Below, in pieces: positions 62,420-64,000 of a stretch of 64,000 nt of DNA. Position 1 is the stretch's first letter. Each line of letters opens with the position of its first letter. The notes beneath the pieces were generated by a model. It ran no database searches. It worked only from the letters and a program-made list of their open reading frames with translations, and was not told the DNA's origin. The position numbers and the translations under genes were made by a program. The DNA comes from Ignisphaera aggregans DSM 17230 (lineage in GTDB: Archaea > Thermoproteota > Thermoprotei_A > Sulfolobales > Ignisphaeraceae), in contig CP002098.1 in assembly GCA_000145985.1 (NCBI GenBank), positions 1,716,501-1,780,500 of the forward strand, written 5' to 3'.

Positions 62420-62806
62420 TTGGCAAGAAGGAGAAGCAAATGGAGAAAAACAGCAGCAGTTATGAAGAAATTGATGCAAGAGGCTAGAAAGGTTAGGGTT
62501 AAAGAAAGTTTAAGACAGTGCCCCATATGTGGAAACCCCAATAGCTTTTCAATAGAGATAGAAATAGATAAAGAAAGTGGGAGAAAAAGCGCCCACATAA
62601 TGTGTGCAAATTGTCACTTTGAATACTCCATGCAGAATCTTCCAGCTATAGCTGACGAATTCTGGGTATACTCAAAGGTTTTAGACATGATACAAAAAGA
62701 GACTATCAAACCAATAGAGAGAGCATCACAAGAAGTATCAGCTGTGTCAACGGAGGAGAAAACTGAGGAGGAAACCGAAATAACTCTTGAAGAGGAAACT
62801 GTATAG
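62420..62806 (+). CDS. Elf1-like transcription elongation factor
   Basis: This small zinc-ribbon protein has a basic N-terminus (ARRRSKWRKTAAVMKKLM), then CPICGNPNSFSIEIEI and IMCANCHFEY giving two Cys pairs for one zinc, and an acidic C-terminal tail (TEEKTEEETEITLEEET). This is the Elf1 layout; in eukaryotes Elf1 assists RNA polymerase II through chromatin. The start is TTG, with GAGGTG eight bases ahead. It lies downstream of the XRE regulator gene. Confidence 0.85.
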   Translation: MARRRSKWRKTAAVMKKLMQEARKVRVKESLRQCPICGNPNSFSIEIEIDKESGRKSAHIMCANCHFEYSMQNLPAIADEFWVYSKVLDMIQKETIKPIERASQEVSAVSTEEKTEEETEITLEEETV

Positions 62807-62845
62807 GAACTATGCGACGGTTAATAGATATAATCACATTATACT

Positions 62846-63955
62846 TTATTGAGAATAGCTATAAGATGTTTTATAAAGGAGATCATATCTTTTTAGTGCT
62901 TCTATAATAAGCTTATCGATACCAATACCTTGAAGTGCACTTATCTCTAAATCTACATTATATCCATAGCTATTTAATAATTTTCTACAGTAGTCAAGTC
63001 TCTTACCATCAACTTTATCTATCTTATTGAATACAACTAGAATCTTCTCCTTACCAACAATAGTTAAAACAGTCCTTAGAACATCTATCTGCTGATCAAT
63101 TGAATAATAAGCATCTATTGAAGGATCTATAAGATATAGTACTACCGACTGTAGAGTCCTTAGTGCTGCTATTGCTCTTCGCTCAATATCGTTCATCTCA
63201 CTTAACGGTCTATCTAATATACCTGGGGTATCCATTATCTGAATCCTAGTTGAACCTAAATCTAGATGACCAAGAATAACATTCTTTGTTGTAAAAGGAT
63301 ATGGAGATATCTTTGGCTTGGCTGATGATATTTTACTAACTAGTGTTGATTTACCTACTTGTGGCATTCCAGCTATTATGAATAATGGAGATGAAGTATC
63401 AATACATGGTGTTTCTTTTACTATCTTAGCAATGTCTTTCGTTATATATAGATGTTTTACGTTACGTTTAACAATAGATAATACCCTACCTACAAATTCC
63501 CTTGAATATGTCTTTGCCTCAGAAACACTACTGCTATCAAGTATCTTATTTCTATACTCCCTCCACAACCTACTAATGATTTTTATGGCTTTAACAGCTT
63601 CATCTATAACAGTATTATAAAGACCTTTAGAAGCTATATCTATAATCTCTCCATAGAAAGCTGGTAGAGACTCTTTTCTAGGAGCTCTAGCAATACTAGA
63701 AAGACTTGTTGACACAATTTGAAATGTTTTCTCTGCTTTTAACATATATCTAAACTTTCTCACCTCCTCACTACCTTTAGAATATATAGATTCTGGAACC
63801 TTTACCTTCTCCACATATGCTTGTAAAACTCTATACCTTAGAGATTGATAATCAAGAGGATTAATCTTCAATAAATCCTCGAGACAGTAGTACTGATTAT
63901 TCAGTGGTCGTGGTTCTGTCATCCTTAACTCCACACCGCGGGACTCGCTCATCAT
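62846..63955 (-). CDS. Archaeal NOG1-like GTPase
   Basis: About 160 N-terminal helical residues (NOG1 N-terminal type) are followed by a GTPase domain: G1 GMPQVGKST, G2-side PFTTKNVILGH, G3 DTPGILDRP, G4 NKIDK and G5-like SALQGIG. NOG1 proteins act in large-subunit ribosome assembly. At 369 residues it fits archaeal members, which lack the long eukaryotic C-terminus. The gene is convergent with the Elf1-like gene, 39 bases away. Confidence 0.88.
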   Translation of the reverse strand: MMSESRGVELRMTEPRPLNNQYYCLEDLLKINPLDYQSLRYRVLQAYVEKVKVPESIYSKGSEEVRKFRYMLKAEKTFQIVSTSLSSIARAPRKESLPAFYGEIIDIASKGLYNTVIDEAVKAIKIISRLWREYRNKILDSSSVSEAKTYSREFVGRVLSIVKRNVKHLYITKDIAKIVKETPCIDTSSPLFIIAGMPQVGKSTLVSKISSAKPKISPYPFTTKNVILGHLDLGSTRIQIMDTPGILDRPLSEMNDIERRAIAALRTLQSVVLYLIDPSIDAYYSIDQQIDVLRTVLTIVGKEKILVVFNKIDKVDGKRLDYCRKLLNSYGYNVDLEISALQGIGIDKLIIEALKRYDLLYKTSYSYSQ

Positions 63956-64000
63956 CTAAACCTTATAGCTGAATACACACCTATAACAATTTGCTGAAGC

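Noticed and set aside
1-64000. CRISPR arrays, cas genes, intact transposases or integrases
   Set aside because: No regularly spaced repeats and no cas, transposase or integrase motifs were seen in any frame.

Overview
The window is chromosomal DNA of an AT-rich hyperthermophilic crenarchaeon, most likely of the Desulfurococcales and close to Ignisphaera. The support is an archaeal valyl-tRNA synthetase, deoxyhypusine synthase, an Elf1-type factor, an archaeal NOG1 GTPase, intron-containing tRNAs (Tyr, Pro), archaeal C/D box guide RNAs, TATA boxes, GGTG-type ribosome binding sites and heavy AGA/AGG/ATA codon use. The genus is an inference; no rRNA gene is present.

Layout. 1-23.8 kb is mostly housekeeping and sugar metabolism: MoaA, a B12-binding radical SAM protein, a ferredoxin, a family 2 glycosyltransferase, a kinase-like protein, ValS, HD and JAMM-like proteins, a biotin-dependent carboxyltransferase with its biotin carrier, deoxyhypusine synthase, two GH57 glycosidases, a sugar nucleotidyltransferase with GalT and GalK, a SPOUT methyltransferase, tRNA-Tyr and a Trm5-family methyltransferase. 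23.8-24.2 kb holds three C/D box guide RNAs and tRNA-Arg(UCG). Guides in two of them can pair with the universally conserved 5' and 3' ends of 16S rRNA.

24.4-34.6 kb is an accessory island. It contains a winged-helix STAND ATPase, a secreted transglutaminase-like protein with its membrane partner, a duplicated antitoxin plus tRNA 3'-half unit, a broken CPBP protease, a VapBC pair and two convergent HepT/MntA modules. The first part looks richer in GC than its surroundings.

34.8-44.5 kb is a polysaccharide-utilisation block: a cell-surface clan GH-A glycosidase, a surface-anchored solute-binding protein and an Opp-type ABC transporter. 45-47.6 kb has a ThuA-like protein, a hotdog thioesterase, a small membrane protein and a broken retropepsin-like gene. 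47.7-52.4 kb is a glycan cluster: three GT-B glycosyltransferases and a frameshifted FkbM methyltransferase. 52.5-60.1 kb carries a surface protein, a coiled-coil nuclease-like protein and a type IV pilus-like operon (TadC/ArlJ-like platform, two small pilins and one very large pilin-like protein). 60.1-64 kb holds another C/D box RNA, tRNA-Asp, a DHH phosphoesterase overlapping a two-intron tRNA-Pro(CGG), an XRE regulator, Elf1 and NOG1.

How it works together. Outside the cell the GH-A enzyme could cut polysaccharide, the binding protein and Opp system import the oligosaccharides, and the GH57 enzymes and galactose genes process sugars inside. The glycosyltransferases, FkbM protein and pilus operon build the cell surface.

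A recurring oddity is that several genes appear broken or lack a normal start codon at short homopolymers (FkbM, the retropepsin-like gene, the GH-A enzyme, Trm5). This may reflect assembly errors, non-AUG starts or real decay, and the sequence alone cannot settle which.
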